This document shows positions 24,082-32,707 of a stretch of 64,000 bases of DNA, piece by piece. The notes under the pieces were generated by a model. The model was not told the DNA's origin, searched no databases, and was given only the letters and a program-made list of their open reading frames with translations. The stretch comes from Palsa-506 sp963836355 (GTDB lineage Bacteria; Actinomycetota; Actinomycetes; Streptosporangiales; Streptosporangiaceae). Position 1 is the first letter of the stretch. Each line of letters starts with the position of its first letter. Where the stretch lies: positions 62,001 through 126,000 of the forward strand of contig CAWIJO010000007.1 of NCBI GenBank assembly GCA_963836355.1. Direction: 5' to 3'. The translations under genes and the position numbers were made by a program.

Positions 24082-24684
24082 CTGGTCGCGGTAGACCCGT
24101 TGACGGCCTTTCCCGTCTGCGCCACCGGGCACGCCCGGTCAGTCCGGCCGGGCCGGATGCTCGGTCGCCGAGGGCTTGCTCGATGTAGCGGCGCAGGGTG
24201 CCATCATGCAGGCACCTCACCGCACGCGGCGGGAGCAGCGTGGCGAACGCCGACGTGTGCGCATCGAGCAGCGCCACGATCCCGCGGGCCAGCCGGCGGC
24301 TGCGGCGTGCACCTCGCCCGGACTGACTTAGTGGTCTGCCAGTGCCAGGCAGGTCAGCATGTCGTCGCGGTAACCAGCCGGGACGACGCCGAAATCCAGA
24401 ACGGTCCGCAGCGCTTCCCGGCGGCTGCGGACCGGCGGGCGGGGTTAAGCGGCTGCACCAGGGACCGCGAAAGGTCCTCGGCCCAGCCGCAGGCCAAACT
24501 CATCACCGCCAGCCCAAGTGTTGGCCACCTTCTCGGCCTCGCCCTCGAAATGACCGATCTCCGGCTCGCCGGGGCGGGTACACCACTTGCGCACCCGAGC
24601 CTGCGCCAGCCCGGGCTGTCCTGAAAGACATAAGTAGCCGCAATGCCTGCATCGATTCTTCGGTAAGGCGGCTATGGCGTGGTT
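24082..24684. other. Unassigned stretch left of the island-end repeat
   Basis: No complete gene. A minus frame near 24277-24090 reads MALLDAHTSAFATLLPPRAV then RCLHDGTLRRYIEQALGDRA, coding-like but not recognised; probably a fragment. Confidence 0.35.
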
Positions 24685-24737
24685 CGATCCTTACGGGTGA
24701 CCGACAGCAAACGGGATGATCAGGCTGGGCAGGTGCG

Positions 24738-24814
24738 GTTTGCGCCGTTCTCGCGTTCCGGCAGATCAGCCGGGCATCAATGTGGCCCTAGAAGCGGCCC
24801 TACAGTGGCCCTAG
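24738..24814. repeat. Dispersed 70-bp repeat, copy C
   Basis: Lies inside the island-end repeat; closest to copy A. Confidence 0.6.
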
Positions 24815-24921
24815 GGCGCCCAGGGCAGTACGGGGAAATGCGGGGCAGTTGCCAGCGGCCGGTCAGCGCGGACTGCCTGGTCACGGGCCGACAATCGCGG
24901 TCTGAGACGCTCTACCGGCCC

Positions 24922-24967
24922 CCTGACACGGAAGAGGTCACTGGTTCAAATCCAGTATCGCCCACCA
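24922..24967 (+). repeat. tRNA-Val attachment-site repeat 4 (att4)
   Basis: CCTGACAC, GGAAG, T-arm and ATCGCCC-ACCA as in att1, but without the integrase leader after it. Probably the right junction with older DNA. Confidence 0.8.
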
Positions 24968-25145
24968 GGCCAAACACCGGACTGGCCGCTAGTCCGGCGG
25001 CCCGGCAGCCCTACAGTCTGAGCTGGCGAGCGCCATCAGGCCAGCCGATGGCGGGCAGCCGGGCATCGCCGCAAGGCGCTCATGGCACGGCAGAGCGGAT
25101 ACCGCCTCGCCGGGAACGCAAGTGCCATGTCGGCCAGCGTCCTGG

Positions 25146-25442
25146 TCAGCTGAGGATGGCGCCGGTCAGGCCGCCGAGGACCAGGGCTCCGGCAAACAGC
25201 ACCGCCACGACGAGGGCGATGACGCGGGCGCGGGCGATGATGAAGGCTCCGCTGATCGCGGCGATGCTGGTGCCGGCCCCGGTGACCAGGAATGCCATCG
25301 CCGGCCCGAGGCCGATGGGTTGAGTCACGCGGTGCCACAAACGTGACGCCGCCTCGGCCATCAGGCCTAGCTGCATGTCCGCGCGCCGGATCTCGGTGGA
25401 GCTCTTGGCGCGCTCGATCTGGTAGAGCTGGTAAGGCATCAT
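25146..25442 (-). CDS. Small membrane protein; permease C-terminus joined to a foreign N-terminus
   Basis: A 98-residue protein. Residues 1-38 (MMPYQLYQIERAKSSTEIRR...) match the start of a common actinobacterial hypothetical protein. Residues 45-98 (GPAMAFLVTGAGTSIAAISG, then RARVIALVVAVLFAGALVLG) resemble the last two helices of YraQ/ArsP-type (DUF318) permeases. The two parts appear fused by deletion. The ATG overlaps the stop of the upstream gene (ATGA), so the original coupling is kept. Whether the product works is doubtful. Confidence 0.5.
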   Translation of the reverse strand: MMPYQLYQIERAKSSTEIRRADMQLGLMAEAASRLWHRVTQPIGLGPAMAFLVTGAGTSIAAISGAFIIARARVIALVVAVLFAGALVLGGLTGAILS

Positions 25443-26053
25443 CGCGTCGCTCGGTCAAGCGCATGGATCTCCTGCTCGAGCTGGAGCGAGTGGGTCAACG
25501 AGTCCAGCAGGAGGTGGCCGGCTCGGAAGTAGCTTGCGGTGGCGCGGACGCGCCGGCATGGGATGAGTTCGAGCGCGGTGCGTGACGACGGGGACCAGCT
25601 ATCGACGTCCAGCCTCATGCGCAACAGCGGGCGCAGCGGTCCCCGGGCCAGGAGAACCTCGACCCTACGTGTACCCCAGCCGCGATCGTGCTCGACTGGC
25701 CCGCGCAGCCGGCTGTGGCCGGCTTGCAGTCCGCCGCATCCCCCGCGCTGCCAGCTCTCAAGTGCGGCCACGCACGCTTCGAATGGGATATCAAGTATCC
25801 GCCGGAACGACAGCGAGCCCGGACCAGAGCCCATGCCCGTCCCCGCGCTCATGCTGTCCCACGGCGGGGCGTCGCCAGCATGGGCGCCGCGACCGGTCAG
25901 GTCGTGGTGTTTATCAGCGAATGCCGGAGCGGACGATCCCGTCGTATCAGGAAGGTGCGGGCGGCGAACCTGAGCCGATGTGCCTGATTTGCCGACCGGC
26001 CGGCGCGTGGTGGTGACAGCGGCGGCCGGTGCGGACTTACTGAACGTGAACAT
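25439..26053 (-). CDS. Conserved hypothetical protein
   Basis: A 204-residue protein with AGAGGAG 3 bp before the ATG. The N-terminal 75 residues are Pro/Ser/Thr-rich and probably disordered. The rest (SLSFRRILDIPFEACVAALE, GTRRVEVLLARGPLRPLLRM, then FRAGHLLLDSLTHSLQLEQE) looks like a START/SRPBCC-type beta fold. It resembles a hypothetical family I have seen in actinobacteria but cannot name. It is translationally coupled to the next gene. No defect is visible. Confidence 0.6.
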   Translation of the reverse strand: MFTFSKSAPAAAVTTTRRPVGKSGTSAQVRRPHLPDTTGSSAPAFADKHHDLTGRGAHAGDAPPWDSMSAGTGMGSGPGSLSFRRILDIPFEACVAALESWQRGGCGGLQAGHSRLRGPVEHDRGWGTRRVEVLLARGPLRPLLRMRLDVDSWSPSSRTALELIPCRRVRATASYFRAGHLLLDSLTHSLQLEQEIHALDRATR

Positions 26054-26140
26054 GATCTCCTCTTTGGTGTGCCGACTGGCCTACGCGTCGTCGGCCGAGC
26101 CTCCGTCCGGCAAATCTCCAGGGACACGACGTGGCGGTGC

Positions 26141-26393
26141 CTACGCGACCTCGACCGGCAGCTCATAGATCTCCGCTGGGGGGTGGCGGGCTTTGTCGTG
26201 CACCCGGAGCACCGTTTCCTTCGACGGCCCGGATGACAGGCAGAACACCTTGCCCCGCTGCGGGTCGAGCCACGCGCGCTCGAAGTGCACGCGCTCGGCG
26301 GCCTCGATCCCCAGATCGTGATCATGTGCCTAGCGGAACTGGTCCTCGGTCACGCCGACGAATTCCGCTCTGCACGTCCATGAACCTCGCCAT
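26141..26393 (-). pseudogene. DUF4242 (nickel-binding-like) protein, broken
   Basis: From an ATG at 26393 (GGAG upstream) the protein starts MARFMDVQSG. It then shifts frame and meets a stop. It resumes in another frame as HDHDLGIEAAERVHFERAWL, GKVFCLSSGPSKETVLRVHD and PPAEIYELPVEVA, with a stop at 26141. This matches DUF4242 proteins such as SCO4226. At least one frameshift and one stop disable it. Confidence 0.7.
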
Positions 26394-26520
26394 GCCAGAC
26401 TCCTTGCAGTAAACCGGTTGGCATGCCTTCAGCCTGGATCGGAGCGGCGTGCGTTTCATCGGTCAGGTGACCTAGTCCGCAGTTTCGGATACTTAACTTT
26501 GAGGAGGTACGCGGTGACGG

Positions 26521-26700
26521 ATGGCTGGGGTGGTCCAGTCACCAGTACTGGCCGGCCGGGACGACTTCTTGACGCTGGCGGAGCGTCGGCTAGCGGAGAC
26601 GGCGGCGGGAACGGGCCAGTTGTTGTTCGTCGCAGGCGAAGCGGGTATCGGCAAGACACGCCTGCTCCCCGCGCGCTCGTGCGGCGCGCACGCCGGCAAC
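26521..26700 (+). pseudogene. LuxR-family AAA ATPase, N-terminal fragment
   Basis: The frame reads SPVLAGRDDFLTLAERRLAE and LLFVAGEAGIGKTRLLP, the start of a large ATP-binding LuxR regulator with a complete Walker A (GEAGIGKT). After about 60 codons the similarity ends and IS256 debris follows. AGGAGG lies 13 bp before the ATG. Confidence 0.6.
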
Positions 26701-26851
26701 TTGGCCGTGGTCCGTGCGGCGGGCCCGCCGGCCTGGATCGTCTATTACTGGGACGCCAAATGGCAGGCCGACGGCTCCATAAGGCCATGCGCGGCCAACT
26801 GCACGAACGGGTGCGCCTGGCAGCCGGGCGGAAGAATGTGGCCTCGCCAGC

Positions 26852-26998
26852 GTGATCCGGCTTGTCGGAGCGGTGCCGGCCGACATGCACGACGAATGGC
26901 AATCAGGCGACCGACGTTACCTCTGCGAAGGCCTCATGGCGCTACTCAAGCCGAACGGCGATACTGGCACCATCGCCGCGATCGACAGCGGCGAGTAG
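26852..26998 (+). pseudogene. IS256-family transposase, C-terminal fragment
   Basis: The frame reads VIRLVGAVPADMHDEWQSGD, RRYLCEGLMALLKPNG and a stop at 26996, the end of IS256/mutator transposases. Nothing else of the gene remains. Confidence 0.65.
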
Positions 26999-27279
26999 TT
27001 ACCGAGGATCGCCCCTCAAAGCCCATCACATTGCGGGGCTCTCTGCCGGGAGATGTGGAGGTTTCGCAACCTCATTCGGCGGTTAGCCGGCGGCGATGTA
27101 GTGCGCGGCGTCGCGGGCGGCCTGGCATACGCCGCAGCGGATAGTGGACGCTGGCGGCTCGATGGCGATGACGCGGTTGATCATCGCGGTCCGGGTCAGC
27201 CAGCGTGCCGGCCGGTTGAGCGGTCCTGGTGAACCGCATCGCGATCCGTGGCCGCCGGGTAGTAGGCGGCAGGCGCGCG
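26999..27279. other. Unassigned stretch
   Basis: About 280 bp, no gene recognised. Confidence 0.35.
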
Positions 27280-27347
27280 GCTGCGATGTTCTTACGTTCC
27301 GCCAGGTCAGCTCGACAGCAATGACGCCCTAGAAGCGGCCCTGCCAT
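27280..27347. repeat. Dispersed 70-bp repeat, copy D
   Basis: Ends 36 bp before the operator of the second toxin-antitoxin operon, the same placement as copy B. Confidence 0.55.
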
Positions 27348-27382
27348 CTCTATGGAGCCGCAAGTAGCCTGTGAGCGAGCGT

Positions 27383-27401
27383 CTATAGGATTTGCTATAG
27401 T
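27383..27401 (+). promoter_or_regulatory. Promoter/operator of toxin-antitoxin operon 2
   Basis: CTATAG (27383-27388) and CTATAG (27395-27400) are self-complementary half-sites 6 bp apart. The second overlaps the -10 box TATAGT (27396-27401). The toxin GTG at 27408 is 7 bp further, so the mRNA is probably leaderless. Confidence 0.5.
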
Positions 27402-27407
27402 CGGTGC

Positions 27408-27786
27408 GTGGATGCGTGGGACATCTACCGACCGACGAGGTAGCCGCCTGGCTGCAGCACCTCCAGGCCACAGACCCCAAGACCGCCGATCTCATGGATG
27501 ACGCGATTTACGCGCTCAGCTGCTCCGGGCCTGCCTTGGGCCGACCGCTGGTCGACACGATCACAGGTTCGAAGATCAAGAATCTGAAGGAACTAAACCC
27601 GGATCCAGCGGTACCAGCGAGGTTCGCGTGCTGTTCGTGTTCGACCCCTGGCGCTCGGCGATCCTGCTAGTCGCCGGGGAAAAGGCCGGAAAGTGGGGCC
27701 GCTGGTATTGCAATGCGATCCCGCGCGCTGAAGAGCTGTATGAGATTCATCTGAAGGATCGGACAGAGGAGGAAGCCAGGCGATGA
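27408..27786 (+). pseudogene. RelE/HigB-type toxin, two frameshifts
   Basis: A HigB/Gp49-like toxin readable in three frames. The first is GTG then DAWDIYR. The second is DEVAAWLQHLQATDPKTADL through GSKIKNLKEL. The third is PGSSGTSEVRVLFVFDPWRS, AILLVAGEKAGKWGRWY and YEIHLKDRTEEEARR, with TGA overlapping the antitoxin start. Both indels are small. The family cleaves ribosome-bound mRNA; this copy should be inactive, while its antitoxin is intact. Confidence 0.75.
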
Positions 27787-28109
27787 CCAGCAGCTACACC
27801 AAGTGGGATCGTGCCGGTTACATTGAGCGGGCCGGCGGCCAGGAGGCGGCCGAGCATCGACGCAAGGCGCTCATGGCACGTCAGAGCGGGTACCGTCTCG
27901 CCGAGGAACGCAAGCGCCACGGTCTGACCCAGGCCCAGCTCGCCCGGGCTATGGGCATCTCCGCTGGCCGGGTATCTCAGATCGAGCGCGGCGAGGTCGC
28001 CACCATCGATGCCATCGCCCGCTACATCCAGGCCCTCGGCGGGCGGCTCGACCTGGTCGCCAGCTTCGACGATCACACCCTCATCGTGACCACCACCGAA
28101 GCGGCATGA
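27783..28109 (+). CDS. HigA-type XRE antitoxin
   Basis: A 108-residue antitoxin whose ATG overlaps the toxin stop (ATGA). The helix-turn-helix is ERKRHGLTQAQLARAMGISA then GRVSQIERGEVATIDAIARY, with the short C-terminal strand GGRLDLVASFDDHTLIV typical of HigA partners. It probably still binds the CTATAG half-sites upstream. With the toxin broken it may persist as an orphan antitoxin. Confidence 0.82.
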   Translation: MTSSYTKWDRAGYIERAGGQEAAEHRRKALMARQSGYRLAEERKRHGLTQAQLARAMGISAGRVSQIERGEVATIDAIARYIQALGGRLDLVASFDDHTLIVTTTEAA

Positions 28110-28798
28110 CGGTTTCGCCTCGATCGAGCCGGGGCGGCGGTGCGGCCTGCACCGCCGCCTGCCGGAGCGCAGGACGGACGGGCAGCTCGCGGGGCAGCCC
28201 GCCGAGCTCAGGGCGGTAACCGCCTGATAGATCGTCTCGTGCACGACATGCCGTTCCGGGTCGCCCGGGAACTGGCCGCGCAGCGCGCGGCTGATCTGCT
28301 TCGGGGCTCCACCGCTTCTCCAGCCGTTCCCGCACGAACTGCCGCAGCACCTCATCATGGCGATCTTGCCCGCCCGCGGCCGGGCCCGCCGCCGGACGGC
28401 CAGCTTGTGCGCGGTAAACGGGCGGTACTGGCCGCTGCCCGGATCCCGGTTCCGGCGCAGTTCCCGGCTGATCGTCGACGGGCTGCGGCCTGTCTGCTGA
28501 GCGATCGCCCGCCCCCGCCAGCCCCGGCCCGGCGCAGGTCCGCTATCCGCACCCGCTGATCTTCAGATAAGTACCGCAGCGAGATCTCCCGCCTGACCGC
28601 CCCCCGCGCCGACCACGGGAGCATAATGCAGCTTCCTGCCGTCCCTTGTGGTGATCGTGCGGCCGTGTCGCCACCGTTTCCCGGTCCGCCGGTTGATCCC
28701 GGCGATCCGGTACGCCTCTTGTTAGAGCCTTGCGCGATCAGCCGCGCGAACTGCTCACACTTCTCCGCCTGCGGCAACGCGCCCGGTCCCCGTCGGCC
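28100..28798 (-). pseudogene. IS30-family transposase, frameshifted
   Basis: From an ATG at 28798: MGRRGPGALPQAEKCEQFAR, then in other frames ISLRYLSEDQRVRIADLRRA, VRERLEKRWSPE, QISRALRGQFPGDPERHVVH and ETIYQAV. This is the N-terminal half of an IS30 transposase (HTH and linker); the DDE core is mostly gone. At least three frameshifts are present. Confidence 0.7.
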
Positions 28799-29068
28799 CA
28801 TCGCAACCCCCGAACCCATCGAGTGTTGCGACGACCGCTAGAAACCGCCTGGTCGGCTGGCTGGCGAGCCATCAGCGCCGCGCTCGCAGCGGCAGAAGCT
28901 CCCGGTGATCGTCATGGGAGGGGGTGACACCCGTCCTGCCGCCGGGCACGATGTATCAGGTAAGCATCGGATGCCTCCTATCTGGTGTAGACGGCGCGAA
29001 AAGGGCGGGCCCGGCAGCACGGACCCAGCCCGTACGCCGGTTCAGGCAGGCCTAGGCAAGGGGACGCA
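28799..29068. other. Upstream region of the CotH gene
   Basis: No gene seen. It separates transposase debris from the intact CotH operon. Confidence 0.4.
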
Positions 29069-30562
29069 ATGGACGCCACCAACGAGGCAGCTCACGAGAA
29101 GGCCGAATTCTTCGACGCCAGCATGCACATGATCCACATCACCGGCTTCCCGCGCCAGCAGGATGTGCTGGTGCATCCGAAGGAGGCACCGAAAGCCGCC
29201 CGGCTCGACGTGTGGCAGACCAATCCGGATGACGGACGGCATATTTCCGGGTCATTAGACAGAAAAGCCGCTTTCAGCACGTCCACCTTCGCGCTGGCCA
29301 ACAGCGGAAATCGGACGCTGCGCTCTCCGAAACATTCGTGGAAAATCAGCCTCGAACCCGACGATGGCGGCGAGCGGCTGGCCGGCCAGGCACGCGTCAA
29401 CCTCAAGTCGATGTACAACGATCCGTCGCAAATGCGCGAGGCGATTGCCTGGCACCTGTTCGGGCGCGCAGCCATTCCTTCGCCACGGCACACCTACGCG
29501 AAGCTGGCCTTCGATGCGACCTACTTCGGCCTGTTCGCCGTCATCGAGCAGGTCGACAAGAGATTCCTGAAAGATCACTTCGGCGCGAACCACCAAGGCA
29601 ACCTGTACAAGGCATATTGCGGTGATGTCGGGTGCGCGACGCTGGAACACCGGACCGGGCGTGACGGTGACGACAGTGGCCGCCAGTACTTCGTGCCCGG
29701 CAGCGACGACCACGCCTATCGGCTCAAGACCAACGGGCACGACCCCGAGGCCAGCAGCTACGACGATCTCGCCAGGTTCATCAAGGTGATCAACGGCGTG
29801 GGCCTGCGCGGCGGCACCGAGCGGTTCGATACCGACGCTTTCCGCGAGTCAGTGGACGCCATCATGGACACGCGCACGTTTCTCCGGTGGGCGAGCGTCA
29901 ACCTGCTCCTCGGCAGCTGGGACAATTACTTCAAGACGCCGGCCAACTACTATCTCTACAACTCGGGGCGGCCGGGCGCCGCAGGCGATTTCATGCGCGT
30001 GCCCTATTTCACCTTCATTCCCTGGGACTACGACAACTGCCTGGGTATCTCCTACAACGGCACGCAGTGGCAGTATACCGACATCCTCGACTGGTCGAGG
30101 GACTCCCGCAGCCAACGGCACGACCACGGCTCCACGCACATTCCGCTGGTGCGAAACCTGCTCCGCAACCGTGCGTACCGTCAGTACTACCTCGATTACC
30201 TGGAATACCTGATCGATACCGAGTTCAATCCGGGAATGATCAGCGCACTGATTGGCGCCGGTGCCGACGATGGTCTCTGGGCACGGGTCCGCCAGGCGGC
30301 CTACCTCGAGTCAGCGACGCCTTACGGACAGACCTTCACGGGCCGCCAGTTCAGCAACGACGAGGTCTACTCAAGCGGCTGCCAGCAGAACGAGCTCAGG
30401 CATGGGAACGAGAAGGTGGAGGGCATCGTCCACTACGTCCGGATGCGGCGCGACAGCGCGCGGCAGCAACTGCAGGAGCTGCGGAAGACGACACCGCGCG
30501 CTACCGACCCAGCTGCATTCGCCGCGACCGTGGAAAACGCCGCCCCGGCGGGCGTGCACTGA
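29069..30562 (+). CDS. CotH-family kinase-like protein
   Basis: A 497-residue CotH-family protein (atypical protein kinase fold, first known as spore coat protein H). Family features are TLRSPKHSWKISLE, ARVNLKSMYNDPSQMREAIA, the strand and hinge FGLFAVIEQVDKRFLKDHFG, and the metal-binding motif FIPWDYDNCLG near residue 320. There is no signal peptide, unlike many secreted CotH proteins. The first of three co-directional genes; the next starts 31 bp later. A partner protein to be phosphorylated is not evident. Confidence 0.82.
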   Translation: MDATNEAAHEKAEFFDASMHMIHITGFPRQQDVLVHPKEAPKAARLDVWQTNPDDGRHISGSLDRKAAFSTSTFALANSGNRTLRSPKHSWKISLEPDDGGERLAGQARVNLKSMYNDPSQMREAIAWHLFGRAAIPSPRHTYAKLAFDATYFGLFAVIEQVDKRFLKDHFGANHQGNLYKAYCGDVGCATLEHRTGRDGDDSGRQYFVPGSDDHAYRLKTNGHDPEASSYDDLARFIKVINGVGLRGGTERFDTDAFRESVDAIMDTRTFLRWASVNLLLGSWDNYFKTPANYYLYNSGRPGAAGDFMRVPYFTFIPWDYDNCLGISYNGTQWQYTDILDWSRDSRSQRHDHGSTHIPLVRNLLRNRAYRQYYLDYLEYLIDTEFNPGMISALIGAGADDGLWARVRQAAYLESATPYGQTFTGRQFSNDEVYSSGCQQNELRHGNEKVEGIVHYVRMRRDSARQQLQELRKTTPRATDPAAFAATVENAAPAGVH

Positions 30563-30593
30563 CGCGGCTCGCCGGGATTCAGGGAGGCTGGCC

Positions 30594-31481
30594 GTGACTG
30601 CCACGCAAGTACCTCAAAAGCAGCTTGAACTGGTCAGGGAAGCGAAGATCTCTGATCTCTTCCGCAGCAGGCTGGATCCGAGACTGGAAGCAAGCGGCGT
30701 GCTCGCCAAGGATGGCGCGTTCTATGTCATCTTCGACAACATGCCGCATATCGCCTTCATCGGCGCGGAACTCCCGGCGGCTGCCGGGGCAAATCAGGTC
30801 ATTGAGCAGCATGAGGGTCATCGCCGCGGCTTCGAGGACATTGCCTACGACCCGTGGTCTGACCGGTTCTATGTGCTGATCGAGTCGCTGCGCCGCGGTA
30901 ACGGAAAGTACATGGCCAAGGTGCAGGAGTACGACGCGAGCCTGAATTACCTCGGCAGCGCGTGGCTGGACTTCTTGCTTGACCGGCCCAACAAGGGGCT
31001 GGAAGGCCTGGCCTGCGTGCACCGCTTCGGGCAGACCCATCTCCTCGGGCTCTGCGAGGGGAACAAGTGCGCAGGAGGCGCCGAAGGCCGCATCCCCGGC
31101 GGCGGGCGGATCCACGTCTTCACCCGCGGCAAGCACCACTGGGACCGGGCGGACAAGATCCGGCTGCCGGAGACGCTCTTGTTCGAGGACTACAGTGGCA
31201 TAACGGTGGCGGGCGACCGGATGGCCGTCGTGTCTCAGGTCTCCTCGGCGCTGTGGATCGGCAGCCTCTCGCCGTCAAGCTGGGAGGTTACCGGCGAAGG
31301 CAGTTGCTACGCGTTCCCGAGGGACGCCGATGGCGAGATCATCTACGGAACGGCCGAAGGAGTGTCATGGATCGCGCGGGACCAGGTCGTGGTGGTCTCG
31401 GACAAGGCGAAAGCGGACCAGGATCCCAGGTGCCAGTCCAAGGATCAGTCGATCCACATCTTCCGGATCCCGGAAGGCTAG
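30594..31481 (+). CDS. Beta-propeller protein, phytase/SdiA-regulated-like
   Basis: A 295-residue protein starting at a GTG with GGGAGG upstream. Repeated strand-rich blocks are visible: FEDIAYDPWSDRFYVLIESL, KGLEGLACVHRFGQTHLLGL, EDYSGITVAGDRMAVVSQVS, then ISWIAR-like VSWIARDQVVVVSDKAK. The FEDIA, LEGLA and SGITV openings recur like propeller blades in phytase-like or SdiA-regulated proteins. No signal peptide. It lies between CotH and the TIM-barrel gene. Ligand unknown. Confidence 0.65.
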   Translation: MTATQVPQKQLELVREAKISDLFRSRLDPRLEASGVLAKDGAFYVIFDNMPHIAFIGAELPAAAGANQVIEQHEGHRRGFEDIAYDPWSDRFYVLIESLRRGNGKYMAKVQEYDASLNYLGSAWLDFLLDRPNKGLEGLACVHRFGQTHLLGLCEGNKCAGGAEGRIPGGGRIHVFTRGKHHWDRADKIRLPETLLFEDYSGITVAGDRMAVVSQVSSALWIGSLSPSSWEVTGEGSCYAFPRDADGEIIYGTAEGVSWIARDQVVVVSDKAKADQDPRCQSKDQSIHIFRIPEG

Positions 31482-31564
31482 GGCAGCAGGACCGGCCGGG
31501 CTCCAGTCGCCCGGCCGGTCCAATCCCGGGCCAGCGGCCGGTCCACGCGCTGTTCCAGCGGCGC

Positions 31565-32536
31565 GTGGCCGGTGACACGGCGCTGCTCAGGCTGGCCGGG
31601 CTCCGGTTCGTCCAGGCGGGCCTCGCCGCTGAGGCGTACGCCGACACGCCTGATCAGCTTGAGCACGTGCTCAAGTACGTACCCCAGCACTCCCGGCTGC
31701 CCTTTGTCCACCTGAGCCGCGGGCTGAATATGCTGCGCGAACGCGACCGCGGCGTAGTTGAGGAGTTCGCCGCCCGCTTCGCGGGACGCCTGTCCGGCAT
31801 GGTCGTCCACGACAAGTCGGACATGGGCACGCAGGCCGGGAGCCTGGTGGCCGCGCTCACGGAACTGGGCACGCGCCTGGCCCGGCGGCCCAACGGGCCC
31901 GGGCTGTTTCTCGAGTACGCGGCGGGTCATGAACCCGGCTGGTTCGTCGAGGTGGCGGAGCGGCTCAAGGACATTGACCGGGTCAGTTGCTGCATCGACG
32001 TTGGCCACGTCGGAATCAGGCGGGCCAGTGCCAGGTTCGCCCACGAGCATCCTGACCTCAGCCTGGGGAGCCTCGGCCCGGATGACGGCAGGCTGCCCAG
32101 CCTGGTCGCGGATGTTCAGGGCGCGGTGGCAAAAGTAGTGCAAGACGTGGTCGACATGACGCGCTCCATCGGGCGACTCGGCAAGCATCTGCATTTCCAC
32201 CTGCATGATGGGCATCCCCTCATCGGCGGCCTTTCCGACCATTTCACCTTCCTGATGCGGCTGCCGATCCCATTCGAGTACGAGGGGCGCCAGTCGCTTG
32301 CCACGATGTACGGGCCGGCCGGGCTAGCCACGATCGTGGCGGCCGCAATCGAGGCCTGCGGCGGCCTTGACCGGGTGTCGTTCACGCTCGAGATCCATCA
32401 GGCCGAAGGCCGTCTGCCGCTCGGCGATGCGGCGGGGCTCTTCGGGCACTGGCGGGATACCACCAACGCCGAGCGGATGAATTACTGGCTGTCGGTACTC
32501 GCCCAGAACGCCATGCTCATGGAACAGGGCATCTAG
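31565..32536 (+). CDS. TIM-barrel protein, sugar isomerase/endonuclease IV-like
   Basis: A protein of about 323 residues (GTG at 31565; earlier in-frame CTG or TTG starts are possible). Barrel strands with typical ligands can be seen: PFVHLSRGLNML, GMVVHDKSDMG, GLFLEYAAGH, CCIDVGHVGI, HLHFHLHDGHPLIGG and FTLEIHQAEG. The D, E and H residues at strand ends suggest a metal site as in xylose isomerase-like enzymes. It follows the propeller gene by 83 bp. The reaction is unknown; sugar isomerase or epimerase is a guess. Confidence 0.65.
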   Translation: MAGDTALLRLAGLRFVQAGLAAEAYADTPDQLEHVLKYVPQHSRLPFVHLSRGLNMLRERDRGVVEEFAARFAGRLSGMVVHDKSDMGTQAGSLVAALTELGTRLARRPNGPGLFLEYAAGHEPGWFVEVAERLKDIDRVSCCIDVGHVGIRRASARFAHEHPDLSLGSLGPDDGRLPSLVADVQGAVAKVVQDVVDMTRSIGRLGKHLHFHLHDGHPLIGGLSDHFTFLMRLPIPFEYEGRQSLATMYGPAGLATIVAAAIEACGGLDRVSFTLEIHQAEGRLPLGDAAGLFGHWRDTTNAERMNYWLSVLAQNAMLMEQGI

Positions 32537-32707
32537 CGACCCTTGATACGGCAGCCGCCATTCGCTAGCTGACCTGCATGACCTCGGCGTCGCGGGCCAG
32601 GCTGGTGGTACCAGCGTGAGCGGGCTCTATTAGCTGGATCCGCCGACGGTGTGGTGACGGCCCCGTCGGTTCGTCGAGGGCCAGGCGTCTTGTTCGGGGT
32701 GTCGTTT

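Larger units (their letters stand above)
24685..24967. repeat. Island-end repeat, copy 2 (matches 682-972)
   Basis: Near-identical to the segment before att1 and again ends at an att core. No integrase leader follows, so this looks like the outer right end of the whole array. Confidence 0.75.
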
